This document shows positions 52,879 to 63,006 of a stretch of DNA of 64,000 nt, piece by piece. The stretch spans positions 26,484-90,483 of the forward strand of contig JAENYN010000014.1 of NCBI GenBank assembly GCA_016841765.1, read 5' to 3'. The stretch's first letter is position 1; each line of letters begins with the position of its first letter. Under the pieces are notes generated by a model. It saw nothing but the letters and a program-made list of their open reading frames with translations, searched no databases and had not been told where the DNA came from. Source of the stretch: Guptibacillus hwajinpoensis (lineage in GTDB: Bacteria; Bacillota; Bacilli; Bacillales; Bacillaceae_O). The position numbers and the translations under genes were made by a program.

Positions 52879-53823
52879 GTGAATAAAATAGCGTTTGTTT
52901 TTCCGGGGCAGGGAGCTCAAACAGTCGGAATGGGAAAAGAAGCGGCAGACCATAATGAGAATGCAGCATCTATCTTCAAAGAGGCTGATGAACGGCTCGG
53001 TTTTCCGCTCAGCAAAACCATTTTCGAAGGCCCGGATAATGAGCTTAAACAGACAGCCATCACCCAGCCGTCATTGTTGACAGCCAGCATCGCTCTTTAC
53101 ACGGTTTTACTCGATTCCGGAGTGAGGCCTCATTACACAGCCGGCCATAGTCTTGGTGAATACAGTGCACTGGTTGCGGCAGGCTCCCTGTCATTCAGTG
53201 ATGCGGTATACGCAGTGCACAGGCGGGGGACGCTCATGGAAGAAGCTGTCCCGTCCGGTGAAGGCGCAATGGCCGCAGTCATGGGCATGGATGCAGGAGA
53301 CCTTGAGGGCATAACCCGTGAAGTCACGGAAATGGGCCATTCTGTCCAGCTTGCCAACTTGAACAGCCCGGGCCAAATAGTCATCAGCGGAACCGCTGAA
53401 GGTGTCCGCGAAGCTGGGGAAAAGGCGAAAGGCCAGGGGGCCAGAAGAGTCATTCCCCTGAATGTCAGCGGACCGTTTCATTCGGCATTGATGAAGCCGG
53501 CTGCAGAAAAATTTGCAGATGTCCTGGACAATCTTCAAATTGAAGACGCATCACTCCCTGTCATCGCGAATGTTGATGCCAGGCCGGTGCAAGCGGCAGG
53601 GGAAATCCGCACAAAACTGGTTGAACAGCTCTATTCACCTGTACGCTGGGAAGAGACCGTGCAGACATTGATCAGCCTCGGAGTTGATACGTTCGTTGAA
53701 GTCGGGCCCGGCAAAGTCCTTTCCGGATTGATCAAAAAAATCGACAGGTCCGTGACTGTGCTGCCGGTTTATGATATGGAAACGATTGAAAAAGCGGCAG
53801 CTGCTTTGAAGGGAGGAGAGTAA
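52879..53823 (+). CDS. fabD: Malonyl-CoA:ACP transacylase
   Basis: Loads malonyl groups on ACP. It has 314 residues from the GTG at 52879, which gives [26 protein letters not shown] is nine bases upstream. The catalytic serine is in [14 protein letters not shown] (near residue 90), and the catalytic His is in [13 protein letters not shown]. The frame extends to 52771 inside plsX, without family likeness. It overlaps fabG by one base. Confidence 0.97.
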   Translation: MNKIAFVFPGQGAQTVGMGKEAADHNENAASIFKEADERLGFPLSKTIFEGPDNELKQTAITQPSLLTASIALYTVLLDSGVRPHYTAGHSLGEYSALVAAGSLSFSDAVYAVHRRGTLMEEAVPSGEGAMAAVMGMDAGDLEGITREVTEMGHSVQLANLNSPGQIVISGTAEGVREAGEKAKGQGARRVIPLNVSGPFHSALMKPAAEKFADVLDNLQIEDASLPVIANVDARPVQAAGEIRTKLVEQLYSPVRWEETVQTLISLGVDTFVEVGPGKVLSGLIKKIDRSVTVLPVYDMETIEKAAAALKGGE

Positions 53824-54569
53824 TGATGCTGACAGGAAAAACGGCGCTCGTAACGGGCGGATCAAGAGGAATCGGCCGCGCCATCGCGCTTATGCTTGCC
53901 GGGCAGGGGGCGAAGGTGGCAGTCAATTATGCCGGAAATGAAGCGAAAGCAAATGAAGTGGTTGACGAAATTAAAAGCGGCGGCGGTAAAGCACTGGCAA
54001 TCCGTGCTGACGTCAGTTCCGCCGAGGAAGTGAAGCAGATGGCCAAAACCGTCATCGACACTTTCGGATCACTCGATGTCCTTGTAAACAATGCCGGCAT
54101 CACAAAAGACAATCTTCTGATGAGGATGAAAGAGGATGAATGGGACGCAGTCATCGATACGAATCTGAAGGGTGTGTTCAATTGCACGAAAGCTGCCGCC
54201 CGCCAGATGATGAAGCAGCGTCACGGCCGAATCATCAATGTCGCTTCGGTCGTCGGCATCATCGGAAATCCCGGCCAGGCCAATTATGTTGCTGCCAAAG
54301 CCGGTGTCATCGGACTGACCAAGACAACCGCGAAGGAATTGGCAGCCCGCAATATAACGGTCAATGCTGTTGCACCTGGATTCATTTCCACGGATATGAC
54401 CGACAAGCTTCCAGAAGATGTAAGGGAAGAGATGTTGAAGCAAATCCCGTTAAGCCGCTTCGGATCGCCTGATGATGTGGCCGCTGTGGTCAAATTCCTC
54501 GCATCCGAAGACAGCGGTTATATGACAGGACAGACACTGCAGGTCGATGGCGGCATGGTCATGTCCTGA
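53823..54569 (+). CDS. fabG: 3-oxoacyl-ACP reductase
   Basis: NADPH-dependent short-chain dehydrogenase of fatty acid elongation. It has 248 residues from the first of two adjacent ATG codons. The nucleotide motif is [12 protein letters not shown], then [14 protein letters not shown], the catalytic Ser in [14 protein letters not shown] and the YVAAKAG Tyr-Lys pair. GGGAGGAG lies upstream at the fabD end. acpP has its own promoter 26 bases downstream. Confidence 0.97.
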   Translation: MMLTGKTALVTGGSRGIGRAIALMLAGQGAKVAVNYAGNEAKANEVVDEIKSGGGKALAIRADVSSAEEVKQMAKTVIDTFGSLDVLVNNAGITKDNLLMRMKEDEWDAVIDTNLKGVFNCTKAAARQMMKQRHGRIINVASVVGIIGNPGQANYVAAKAGVIGLTKTTAKELAARNITVNAVAPGFISTDMTDKLPEDVREEMLKQIPLSRFGSPDDVAAVVKFLASEDSGYMTGQTLQVDGGMVMS

Positions 54570-54595
54570 AAAAGTTGAAATCGCCGGATATCACT

Positions 54596-54623
54596 TTTAC
54601 AATAAAGGATAATCGACTATAAT
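54596..54623 (+). promoter_or_regulatory. Promoter of acpP
   Basis: TTTACA at 54596-54601 and TATAAT at 54618-54623 with a 16-base spacer, ahead of a GGGGAGGTGA ribosome site. It allows separate, higher expression of acyl carrier protein. Confidence 0.7.
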
Positions 54624-54646
54624 GACTTGAGGGGAGGTGAAGTGTC

Positions 54647-54880
54647 ATGGCAGATGTTTTAGAACGTGTAACGAAAATCGTTGTGGATCGTCTTGGTGTG
54701 GATGAGTCGGAAGTGAAACCTGAAGCAAAATTCAAAGATGACCTCGGCGCTGATTCCCTTGATGTCGTCGAGCTCGTTATGGAATTGGAAGACGAATTCG
54801 ATATGGAGATTTCCGATGAAGACGCTGAAAAAATTGAAACAGTAGGCGATGCAGTGAACTACATAAAAGCCAATCAATAG
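54647..54880 (+). CDS. acpP: Acyl carrier protein
   Basis: Carrier of growing acyl chains. It is an acidic protein of 77 residues with the phosphopantetheine serine in [19 protein letters not shown] (near residue 37). The gene is preceded by a strong GGGGAGGTGA site and its own promoter and is followed by a terminator. Called acpA in B. subtilis. Confidence 0.98.
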   Translation: MADVLERVTKIVVDRLGVDESEVKPEAKFKDDLGADSLDVVELVMELEDEFDMEISDEDAEKIETVGDAVNYIKANQ

Positions 54881-54895
54881 ATCAGCGATACATGA

Positions 54896-54920
54896 AGTCC
54901 CGTTAGCACTAACGGGGCTT
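54896..54920 (+). terminator. Terminator after acpP
   Basis: AGTCCCGTTAG / TAACGGGGCTT with a short CAC loop, ending TTTCT, 15 bases after the stop codon. The T-run is short, so read-through into rnc is possible. Confidence 0.7.
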
Positions 54921-54996
54921 TCTCCGCTTTTATGCCGGCCGGAAAACTGCTGCATACCCAGAAATCATAGTAGCTTTACTGGAGGGAACAACATTA

Positions 54997-55725
54997 ATGT
55001 CTGTCCGCTATCCTTATAAAAGAACAGGTGGAAACCAGAATATGAAATTTGCTAAGTTACAGCAGCAGCTGGGCATTGAATTTAAAAATGAAAGGCTTTT
55101 AAAACAGGCTTTCACCCATTCATCTTATGTGAATGAGCATCGGAAAGGGCCTTTTTCGGATAATGAACGACTTGAATTCCTTGGTGATGCCGTCCTGGAA
55201 TTGACTGTATCCCAGTACCTTTTCAACAAGTATCCGGCGATGAGTGAAGGGGAACTGACCAAACTTCGCGCGGCTATTGTGTGTGAGGCGTCGCTTGTGA
55301 ATTTCGCCCATTCCCTGTCTTTCGGAGAATATATTTTGCTTGGAAAGGGCGAGGAAATGACCGGGGGCCGTGAACGTCCGGCACTGCTTGCCGATGTGTT
55401 CGAAGCTTTCATTGGCGCCCTGTATTTGGACAGGGGGCTCGATGACGTTCTGGTGGTGCTGGAAAAAGCCGTGTATCCGAAGATTGATGAAGGTGCTTTT
55501 TCTCATGTGATGGATTATAAAAGCCAGCTGCAGGAAGTGATACAGCGGGAAGGCGTCGGGATGATCGCATACAGGATTGTTGAAGAAAAGGGTCCTGCCC
55601 ACAACCGTGAATTCGTCTCCGAAATTAATCTGAACGGCGAGGTTCTGGGGACAGGCACTGGCCGTTCCAAAAAAGAGGCTGAACAGATGGCCGCTAAAGC
55701 GGCGCTTGAAAGCCTTCATACGTAA
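54997..55725 (+). CDS. rnc: Ribonuclease III
   Basis: Double-strand RNA endonuclease. It has 242 residues. The family signature [20 protein letters not shown] carries metal-binding acids, and [12 protein letters not shown] holds the late Asp/Glu site. The C-terminal dsRNA-binding domain covers about residues 165-240 ([31 protein letters not shown]). The ATG at 54997 is eight bases after GGAGGGAA; an internal ATG at 55042 would remove a tail that also exists in B. subtilis. A terminator separates it from smc. Confidence 0.97.
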   Translation: MSVRYPYKRTGGNQNMKFAKLQQQLGIEFKNERLLKQAFTHSSYVNEHRKGPFSDNERLEFLGDAVLELTVSQYLFNKYPAMSEGELTKLRAAIVCEASLVNFAHSLSFGEYILLGKGEEMTGGRERPALLADVFEAFIGALYLDRGLDDVLVVLEKAVYPKIDEGAFSHVMDYKSQLQEVIQREGVGMIAYRIVEEKGPAHNREFVSEINLNGEVLGTGTGRSKKEAEQMAAKAALESLHT

Positions 55726-55748
55726 AACATCCATCAGGTATGCCGGAA

Positions 55749-55788
55749 AAGGAAAAAGGACAATCCGCGGGGGTTGTCCTTTTTCCTT
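55749..55788. terminator. Terminator between rnc and the UPF0435-like gene
   Basis: AAGGAAAAAGGACAA / TTGTCCTTTTTCCTT, a 15-base perfect stem with a ten-base loop. Symmetric A and T tracts suggest it serves the two convergent genes. Confidence 0.88.
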
Positions 55789-55865
55789 GTTAAGGAAATT
55801 ATAAAATGCGTTGTGGATAAAAAGCGGGAAACCGAATTGCCCTGAGTGCAGGCTCCTTCTGTTTT

Positions 55866-56087
55866 TTATTTCCTCAATCTTCCCAGTTCAGCAATAAGGG
55901 CCTGCATCTCGCTGACAGAAATATTGTTTTTGTTTTTGACCATGCTGTAGATGTCCTTGATTTCCTCATAGTCTTCGAGCTCGAAATTCTCTGGCTTGAT
56001 GGCTTCGCGATTGACGACCTGCAGCTTGTTTGCAAGGTCTTCGATCATAAACGAAAGATTTTCCCGGTTTTTTTCTTCTAAATTCAT
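55866..56087 (-). CDS. UPF0435/DUF1128-like small protein
   Basis: Acidic, helix-rich protein of 73 residues, read on the minus strand. The ATG follows GGAAGGATGA. The sequence ENLSFMIEDLANKLQVVNRE, then YEEIKDIYSMVKNKNNIS and the end SEMQALIAELGRLRK resembles the UPF0435 (DUF1128) family of Bacillales (YfkK in B. subtilis, from memory). Function is unknown. In B. subtilis I would not expect this gene between rnc and smc, so it has probably been moved here. Confidence 0.75.
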   Translation of the reverse strand: MNLEEKNRENLSFMIEDLANKLQVVNREAIKPENFELEDYEEIKDIYSMVKNKNNISVSEMQALIAELGRLRK

Positions 56088-56212
56088 CTAATCATCCTTC
56101 CGATTATTTATTTTGCAGGGCTCGAGTCAACACTTTGCGGTGATGAGGATGGGCGTCCCCGGCAGCGGCTGTGCCGATGAGGCGCATGCCTTGATGAAAA
56201 CGGGTCCCGGCC

Positions 56213-56241
56213 GGAAATCAACAGCAGTGTTTAACAGAGCC
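56213..56241. repeat. Right-end fragment of the MITE family (copy D)
   Basis: GGAAATCAACA at the start and TTTAACAGAGCC at the end match the right end of the element at 26792-27067. The rest is not recognisable. It lies in the 395-base gap (56088-56482) before smc, where I see no gene. A possible smc promoter (TTGGCA at 56408-56413, TATTAA at 56430-56435) is in the last part. Confidence 0.55.
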
Positions 56242-56482
56242 AGTTTTTTAATAGATTGCAGTTCAAGCGAAAAACCCTTTTTGTTCCCTGCAATCATGAA
56301 ACATTTATTACTATCATACATGAACATCCGCCATGTGCCCAAGCCTGTCACTCTGAAAAAAGATGGCGGAAGCCTCATTTCCCCATTTTTCCGCCTATCT
56401 GATTAAGTTGGCAAGCTTTTATGATAAAATATTAAAGTCAAATCATATGATGACTAGCTGAATGTTGCAAGGAGGAAAACGA

Positions 56483-59400
56483 ATGTTCCTCAAACGATTA
56501 GACGTTGTGGGATTTAAATCATTTGCAGAACGGATATCAGTCGATTTTGTACCGGGTGTGACGGCTGTCGTCGGCCCAAATGGAAGCGGAAAAAGCAATA
56601 TTACCGATGCAATCCGCTGGGTCCTCGGTGAACAATCGGCCAAGTCGCTGCGCGGCTCCAAAATGGAAGATATCATTTTTGCCGGAAGTGATACGAGAAA
56701 GCCGCTGAATGTGGCTGAGGTTGCACTGACCCTCGATAACACAGACCGCTTTTTTCCGACCGATTACTCGGAAATCACAGTGACCAGGCGGGTATACCGG
56801 TCAGGGGAAAGCGAATTTTTCATTAATAAACAATCGTGCAGGCTTAAGGATATTGTGGACTTATTTATGGATTCGGGCCTTGGCCGGGAAGCATTTTCGA
56901 TTATCAGCCAGGGCCGGGTTGAGGAAATTTTAAGCAGCAAGGCAGAGGAACGGCGCACCATTTTCGAGGAAGCTGCCGGTGTCCTGAAATATAAACACCG
57001 AAAAAGAAAAGCAGAACAGAAGCTGAATGAAACCCAGGAAAATCTTCACCGGGTGGAAGATATCATCCATGAGCTTGAGGGCCAGCTTGAACCCTTGAAA
57101 ATCCAGGCTTCGATTGCCCGCGATTATTTGGAAAAAAAAGCAGAACTGAAAGAAATAGAAGTCGCACTCACTGTCCATGAGATCGAGGAGCTTCATGCGC
57201 AATGGGAGGCACAAAAGGCTGAATTCGCACGCAACAGTGATCTGGAATTGAAGCTGGGCGGGGAAATACAAGCGAAGGAAGCCCGGCTTGAAGAACTCCG
57301 CGATACGATGCTCGCAATCGACGAGTCGGTAAACGACTTGCAGGAAGTCCTCCTTATTGCGAGCAAGGATCTTGAGAAACTGGAAGGCCGCAAAGAAGTC
57401 CTGAAAGAGCGGAAGAAAAATTATCACCAGCACAGGGAGTCTTACAAGCAGCAGATCCGCGAGGGCGAAGAAAAAGCAGCCCGCCTTGAGAAGAGTCTGT
57501 CAGAGGAAAAACAAAGTCTCGAAGACTTTCAGTCCGAACTGTCTGCAATCGGTGAAAAACTGAAACAGAAACAAACGGAACTCAAGGTGAGTGACCAGAA
57601 CATCGAAGAGGCCATCGAGAACATGAAAACGGATTACATTGACATACTGAACCGCCAGGCCGCATTCAGGAACGAAATCCGTTATATTGAAGAACAGCTT
57701 AATCAGGAACAAAGCAAAAACAACCGGATTGATGAAGATTCCCATAAGTACTCCTCGAAGCTGAAAGAAATCCGGAACCGGAAGGGGGAAATTTCGGAGA
57801 GACTTAAAGATAAAGGAAAGGAAATCGAGGCACAGGCCGCCGCATTCCATCAACTCCAGCAAAAGCTTGAAAAAAGCAGGGAGAGCTATTCAGCCAGCGA
57901 ATCAAAACTTTACCAGGCTTATCAGTACATCCAGCAGTTCAGGTCAAAAAAAGAAGTGCTTGAGGATATGCAGGACGACTACTCCGGCTTTTTCCAGGGG
58001 GTCAAGGAAGTCCTGAAAGCACGTGACCGGATTCCGGGAATCGCAGGGGCAGTGGCTGAGTTGATCACTGTCCCGAAAGAATATGAAACTGCCATTGAAA
58101 CAGCACTTGGCGGTGCGATGCAGCATGTTGTCATTGACAACGAGAAAAACGCCCGGAGTGCGATTGGCTTTCTGAAAAAGCAGCGCTACGGAAGGGCGAC
58201 TTTCCTCCCGATGACTGTCTTGAAGGGCAGGAGCATTCCGTCGGGGCAGCTGGAGGCGGTGAATGGGCATCCTTCTTTTATCGGAGTCGGTGCCGATCTC
58301 GTCAAATATGACGAGAGATATTCGCATGTGATCTCGAATCTGCTCGGCAATGTCCTCGTCACCCGCGATTTGAAGGGTGCCAACGACCTGGCCCGCAAAC
58401 TGAATTACCGGTTCCGCATTGTGACAGCTGAAGGGGATGTGGTGAATCCCGGCGGTTCCATGACCGGCGGTGCGGTTAAACAAAAAAGCAACTCCCTCTT
58501 AAGCCGCCAGCGCGAACTTGAACAGCTCAAAAAGAAACTGGCTGAAATGGAAAAGCAGACCGCGCAGCTTGAAAAGCGTGTAAAAGGATTGAAGGAATCA
58601 ATAGCAGCCGATGAAAAGAAAATGGAAGCGTGGCGCGAGGAAATCAGCCAGGCCAAGATGGATGAACAGGCATTAAAAAGCGACCTGCGGGAAGTGGAAC
58701 TGGAAGAACGCAATGCTTCTGAAAGGTTGTCGCTTTACGAGCATGAAATGCAAAGCTACCAGGAGGACAGGGAAGAGAAAAACGAAAAGCTGAATAAGCT
58801 GAAAAAGGAATTGGCCGCAAGTACCAGTGAGGCGGAAGAACTCGAACAGACGATTGAACAATTGAGCAGGCAAAAATCCGACCAGCAGCATTCGAAAGAA
58901 GCGTTGCAGGGTGATGTAACCGAGTTGAAAGTAACCTATGCGGAAATGCAGCAAAAGGCGGCCAATCAGGAGAAGACAGTTGAGAGAATTACTGCTGATG
59001 CAGCTGAAACACAAGAACTTCTTCAAAACGCGAAAGAGGAGTTTTTCCTCCTGGAAGAAGAAATGAACTCGAACTCCTCCGGAGAGGAAAAACTTGAAGA
59101 AGAAATCATCCGCAAGCGGAAAGAGAAGGATGAAAGTGTTTCACTCATATCCGACCGCCGCGGCGAGCGGATGAAGCACCAGCAGGAGCATGATGACATT
59201 GAACGGGAATTGAAAGAAGAAAAACGGCAGTACAAGCAGCTGTCGGAGCTGCTCAGGGATGAGGAAGTGAAAATCAACCGTCTTGATGTAGGCCTTGAAA
59301 ACCGGCTTGATCACCTGCGTGATGAATATGCTCTCTCGTTCGAGGCCGCCAAAGCCGAATACGAGCTTACTGTTTCTGCCGATGAAGCAAGGACGAGGGT

Positions 59401-60055
59401 GAAACTGATCAAGCTTGCGATCGATGAGCTTGGCACTGTCAACACGGGCGCAATTGAAGAATATGAACGGATTGCAGAGCGGTTCAGTTTTCTTGAAGAA
59501 CAGAGGAACGACCTGCTGGAAGCGAAAGAAACCCTGCATACCGTCATAGCGGAAATGGATGAAGAAATGACAAGAAGGTTCCAGTCGGTCTTCTATGACA
59601 TCCGCGATCATTTCGGTACAGTGTTTGCGGAACTTTTCGGCGGGGGCCATGCCGATCTCGTGCTCACCGATCCGGACAATCTCCTCACAACAGGCGTCGA
59701 TATTGTCGCACAGCCGCCAGGCAAGAAACTGCAAAACCTCAACCTGCTTTCTGGTGGGGAACGGGCGCTCACCGCTATCGCGCTGTTGTTTGCCATTCTG
59801 AAAGTGCGGCCGGTACCGTTTTGCGTCCTGGATGAAGTGGAAGCTGCCCTTGATGATGCGAATGTTCACCGCTTTGCCGCTTTTTTGAAGCAGTTCAGCG
59901 CAGAATCGCAGTTTATTGTCATCACGCATCGCAAAGGCACTATGGAAGAGGCAGATGTTTTATATGGCGTCACGATGCAGGAATCAGGTGTTTCAAAGCT
60001 GGTTTCCGTCCGTCTTGAAGAATCGAAACAGCTGGTGCAGGAGCAGCAGGTGTAA
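56483..60055 (+). CDS. smc: Chromosome segregation ATPase Smc
   Basis: Condensin core subunit. It has 1190 residues from the ATG at 56483, seven bases after AGGAGG. Walker A is GPNGSGKS at residues 31-38. Long coiled-coil arms follow on both sides (about 170-500 and 675-1010) of the hinge, which includes GIAGAVAELITVPKEYETAI and the glycine-rich GGSMTGGAV. The C-terminal head has the signature LLSGGERALTAIALLFAI near 1089 and Walker B in CVLDEVEAALDDAN. ftsY follows 100 bases later. Confidence 0.98.
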   Translation: MFLKRLDVVGFKSFAERISVDFVPGVTAVVGPNGSGKSNITDAIRWVLGEQSAKSLRGSKMEDIIFAGSDTRKPLNVAEVALTLDNTDRFFPTDYSEITVTRRVYRSGESEFFINKQSCRLKDIVDLFMDSGLGREAFSIISQGRVEEILSSKAEERRTIFEEAAGVLKYKHRKRKAEQKLNETQENLHRVEDIIHELEGQLEPLKIQASIARDYLEKKAELKEIEVALTVHEIEELHAQWEAQKAEFARNSDLELKLGGEIQAKEARLEELRDTMLAIDESVNDLQEVLLIASKDLEKLEGRKEVLKERKKNYHQHRESYKQQIREGEEKAARLEKSLSEEKQSLEDFQSELSAIGEKLKQKQTELKVSDQNIEEAIENMKTDYIDILNRQAAFRNEIRYIEEQLNQEQSKNNRIDEDSHKYSSKLKEIRNRKGEISERLKDKGKEIEAQAAAFHQLQQKLEKSRESYSASESKLYQAYQYIQQFRSKKEVLEDMQDDYSGFFQGVKEVLKARDRIPGIAGAVAELITVPKEYETAIETALGGAMQHVVIDNEKNARSAIGFLKKQRYGRATFLPMTVLKGRSIPSGQLEAVNGHPSFIGVGADLVKYDERYSHVISNLLGNVLVTRDLKGANDLARKLNYRFRIVTAEGDVVNPGGSMTGGAVKQKSNSLLSRQRELEQLKKKLAEMEKQTAQLEKRVKGLKESIAADEKKMEAWREEISQAKMDEQALKSDLREVELEERNASERLSLYEHEMQSYQEDREEKNEKLNKLKKELAASTSEAEELEQTIEQLSRQKSDQQHSKEALQGDVTELKVTYAEMQQKAANQEKTVERITADAAETQELLQNAKEEFFLLEEEMNSNSSGEEKLEEEIIRKRKEKDESVSLISDRRGERMKHQQEHDDIERELKEEKRQYKQLSELLRDEEVKINRLDVGLENRLDHLRDEYALSFEAAKAEYELTVSADEARTRVKLIKLAIDELGTVNTGAIEEYERIAERFSFLEEQRNDLLEAKETLHTVIAEMDEEMTRRFQSVFYDIRDHFGTVFAELFGGGHADLVLTDPDNLLTTGVDIVAQPPGKKLQNLNLLSGGERALTAIALLFAILKVRPVPFCVLDEVEAALDDANVHRFAAFLKQFSAESQFIVITHRKGTMEEADVLYGVTMQESGVSKLVSVRLEESKQLVQEQQV

Positions 60056-60156
60056 AAGGGGCGGCGCCGGGACAGGCGTTCTATTCATGCCGGTCTTTGG
60101 ATAGGATGGGCATGTGGGGTGGCGCCCCGGATAATTAATTGAAGGGATGTGTACGT

Positions 60157-61173
60157 ATGAGCTTTTTCAAGAAATTGAAGGATAAACTGACGATGCAGAC
60201 TACTGAAACAACTGATAAGTTCAAAGACGGCCTGGCGAAAACGAGAAATTCGTTTACTGGGCGTGTCAATGAACTTGTCGCACGGTATCGCAAAGTCGAT
60301 GAAGAATTTTTTGAGGAACTGGAAGAAATCATGATCAGCGCTGATGTCGGGGTCGCGACTGTCATGGACTTGATAGAAGATCTGAAAGAAGAAGTGAAAC
60401 TCCGCAATATCAAAGATCCGAAAGAAGTCGAGACGGTGATTTCGGAAAAGCTTGTCGAACTTTTTCACGAAGAAGACACCGGCGAAAACCCCGGCTTGAA
60501 TATGGAAGAAGGCGGGCTGACTGTCATCCTGTTTGTCGGCGTCAATGGCGTCGGCAAAACGACGACAATCGGCAAAATGGCACATAACTTCAAAGAGGAA
60601 GGCAAAAAGGTTGTGCTTGCTGCCGGCGACACCTTCAGGGCCGGTGCAATCGAACAGCTTGAAGTATGGGGTGAACGTGTCGGTGTTGAAGTCATCAAGC
60701 AAGCAGCAGGTTCTGACCCTGCCGCTGTCATGTATGATGCTGTCAAAGCGGCACAATCACGCAAAGCTGATGTCCTGCTGTGCGACACGGCCGGGCGGCT
60801 GCAAAACAAGGTGAATTTGATGAACGAGCTGGGCAAAGTGAAAAAGGTGCTGTCCAGGGAAATTCCGGGCGCCCCACATGAAACCCTGCTTGTCGTTGAT
60901 GCGACCACAGGCCAGAATGCCATGAGCCAGGCAAAAATCTTCAACGATACGACAGAACTGAGCGGCATTGTCCTCACCAAGTTGGATGGGACGGCAAAAG
61001 GCGGGATTGTCCTTGCCATTCGCCATGAACTCCAAATTCCGATTAAATTTGTCGGTCTTGGCGAAAAAATGGATGACCTGCAGGAATTTGATGCCGAGCA
61101 ATTTGTTTATGGATTATTTGCGGATATGGTGGACGATTCAGAAGAAACGGAAGAAGATACTGAGCAAGAGTAG
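60157..61173 (+). CDS. ftsY: Signal recognition particle receptor FtsY
   Basis: SRP receptor GTPase at the membrane. It has 338 residues. A short N-terminal amphipathic helix (SFFKKLKDKLTMQ) is followed by the N domain and then the G domain, with GVNGVGKTTTIGKMAHNF near residue 128, DTFRAGAIEQL, CDTAGRLQNKVNLM and LTKLDGTAKGGI. The Bacillus-type receptor lacks the long acidic A domain of E. coli. The ATG at 60157 follows GAAGGGATG. Its partner Ffh is encoded a few hundred bases downstream. Confidence 0.97.
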   Translation: MSFFKKLKDKLTMQTTETTDKFKDGLAKTRNSFTGRVNELVARYRKVDEEFFEELEEIMISADVGVATVMDLIEDLKEEVKLRNIKDPKEVETVISEKLVELFHEEDTGENPGLNMEEGGLTVILFVGVNGVGKTTTIGKMAHNFKEEGKKVVLAAGDTFRAGAIEQLEVWGERVGVEVIKQAAGSDPAAVMYDAVKAAQSRKADVLLCDTAGRLQNKVNLMNELGKVKKVLSREIPGAPHETLLVVDATTGQNAMSQAKIFNDTTELSGIVLTKLDGTAKGGIVLAIRHELQIPIKFVGLGEKMDDLQEFDAEQFVYGLFADMVDDSEETEEDTEQE

Positions 61174-61220
61174 ATGCGGCCCTGCCGGTATTTCAGGTTT
61201 CATTGTGTTAAGAAAAAAAC

Positions 61221-61252
61221 TTGACATGCATGGATAATGCATGTAGTATAAT
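61221..61252 (+). promoter_or_regulatory. Promoter of ylxM-ffh with embedded inverted repeat
   Basis: TTGACA at 61221-61226, with TAGTAT at 61244-61249 (17-base spacer) or TATAAT at 61247-61252 (20-base spacer). ACATGCAT (61224-61231) and ATGCATGT (61237-61244) form a perfect 8-bp inverted repeat around GGATA inside the promoter, placed like an operator. No known regulator is assigned. Confidence 0.65.
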
Positions 61253-61293
61253 ATTTCGTAAAGGCGATTTACTTAACATAGGGAGTGTCCGTC

Positions 61294-61629
61294 ATGTCGC
61301 TGGAAAAGACGACGAGAGTGAATTATCTGTTCGATTTTTATCAGGAACTGCTGACGCCCAAACAGCGGAATTATATGGCGTTTTATTATCTTGATGATTA
61401 TTCCCTTGGTGAAATCGCTGAAGAATACCAGGTCAGCCGCCAGGCTGTATATGACAATATCAAACGGACGGAAGCAATGCTTGAGCAATACGAAGAAAAA
61501 CTGCTCTTGTTTAATAAGTTCCAGGAAAGAAAGCAGCTGCTCGGTTTGCTTAAATCAGGCCTCGCCGATAGCGGCCGGCAGAATGAGCGATTGCTCCGCA
61601 TTGTGGACGATATCGAGAAACTCGACTAG
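61294..61629 (+). CDS. ylxM: YlxM family helix-turn-helix protein (UPF0122)
   Basis: Accessory SRP-associated protein of 111 residues. The N-terminal half has a sigma-70-region-4-like helix-turn-helix: [20 protein letters not shown], then [19 protein letters not shown]. Members are linked to the signal recognition particle in streptococci and bacilli. The ATG at 61294 is eight bases after GGGAG; the GTG at 61285 overlaps that site. ffh starts 15 bases after the stop. Confidence 0.94.
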   Translation: MSLEKTTRVNYLFDFYQELLTPKQRNYMAFYYLDDYSLGEIAEEYQVSRQAVYDNIKRTEAMLEQYEEKLLLFNKFQERKQLLGLLKSGLADSGRQNERLLRIVDDIEKLD

Positions 61630-61644
61630 GGAGGGCGGCACGAA

Positions 61645-62988
61645 ATGGCATTTGAAGGATTAGCCGACCGACTGCAAAGCACCATTCAGAAAATTAAGGG
61701 CAAGGGGAAAGTCAGCGAAGCCGATGTCAAGGCGATGATGCGTGAAGTCCGGCTTGCCCTGCTTGAAGCCGATGTCAACTTCAAAGTCGTCAAAGATTTT
61801 GTCAAGCGCGTCAATGAACGGGCAATCGGCCAGGAAGTCATGGAATCGTTGACTCCGGGACAGCAGGTCATCAAGGTGGTCAAAGAGGAATTGACCGAGC
61901 TGATGGGCGGAGAGCAAAGCAAAATCAAAACGGCCAAACGGCCGCCGACCGTGATCATGATGGTCGGCCTGCAAGGTGCCGGTAAAACGACCACCACCGG
62001 AAAACTGGCAAATCACTTGCGGAAAAAGCATAACCGCAAACCGCTTTTGGCCGCCGCCGACATATACCGTCCGGCAGCGATCAACCAGCTGGAAACGATC
62101 GGCAAGCAGCTCAGCATGCCTGTCTTCTCGCTTGGCGACAAGGTGAGCCCTGTGGAAATCGCCCAGAAGGCGATCGATAAGGCGAAAGAAGAACATAATG
62201 ATTATGTCATCATCGATACCGCAGGCCGCCTTCATGTTGATGAAGCTTTGATGGATGAATTGAAGCAGATCAAGGAAACGGTCACTCCGGATGAAATTTT
62301 CCTTGTCGTTGACGCGATGACCGGCCAGGATGCAGTAAATGTAGCGGAAAGCTTCAATGAACAGTTGGGGCTGACCGGCGTGGTGCTGACGAAGCTGGAC
62401 GGCGACACGAGGGGCGGGGCTGCACTTTCCGTCAAATCGGTCACCAATACGCCGATCAAGTTTGTCGGCATGGGCGAAAAGCTTGATGAGCTTGAGCCGT
62501 TCCATCCGGACCGGATGGCTTCACGGATTCTCGGCATGGGTGATATGCTCACACTTATTGAAAAAGCCCAGAAAAACGTTGATGAAACAAAGGCCAAAGA
62601 AATGGAAGAAAAGATGCGGACCATGTCTTTCACCTTTGATGACTTTCTTGAACAGCTTGGCCAGGTCCGCAACATGGGGCCGCTTGACGAGCTGATCAAA
62701 ATGATGCCGGGGGCCAACAAAATCAAGGGTCTTGACAATGTGCAGGTTGACGAGAAACAGATCGGCCACATTGAAGCGATCATCCAGTCGATGACAAAGG
62801 ATGAGAAGATTCATCCGGAAACCATCAATGCGAGCCGAAAGAAACGGATCGCAAAAGGAAGCGGTACTTCCGTTCAGGAAGTGAACCGTTTGCTGAAACA
62901 ATTTGAAGACATGAAGAAAATGATGAAACAAATGACAAATATGCAAAAAGGTAAAGGAAAAAAAGGAATGAAGTTCCCGTTCATGTAA
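61645..62988 (+). CDS. ffh: Signal recognition particle protein Ffh
   Basis: SRP54 homolog that binds signal sequences and SRP RNA. It has 447 residues. The NG domain has GLQGAGKTTTTGKLANHL near residue 108, DIYRPAAINQL, DTAGRLHVDEALMDEL and LTKLDGDTRGGAALS. The methionine-rich M domain runs from about residue 325, with MRTMSFTFDDFLEQL and the RNA-binding SRKKRIAKGSGTSVQEVNRLL, and ends in a Met/Lys-rich tail. FtsY lies close upstream. Confidence 0.98.
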   Translation: MAFEGLADRLQSTIQKIKGKGKVSEADVKAMMREVRLALLEADVNFKVVKDFVKRVNERAIGQEVMESLTPGQQVIKVVKEELTELMGGEQSKIKTAKRPPTVIMMVGLQGAGKTTTTGKLANHLRKKHNRKPLLAAADIYRPAAINQLETIGKQLSMPVFSLGDKVSPVEIAQKAIDKAKEEHNDYVIIDTAGRLHVDEALMDELKQIKETVTPDEIFLVVDAMTGQDAVNVAESFNEQLGLTGVVLTKLDGDTRGGAALSVKSVTNTPIKFVGMGEKLDELEPFHPDRMASRILGMGDMLTLIEKAQKNVDETKAKEMEEKMRTMSFTFDDFLEQLGQVRNMGPLDELIKMMPGANKIKGLDNVQVDEKQIGHIEAIIQSMTKDEKIHPETINASRKKRIAKGSGTSVQEVNRLLKQFEDMKKMMKQMTNMQKGKGKKGMKFPFM

Positions 62989-63006
62989 GGTGTTAACAAT
63001 TTTCCC

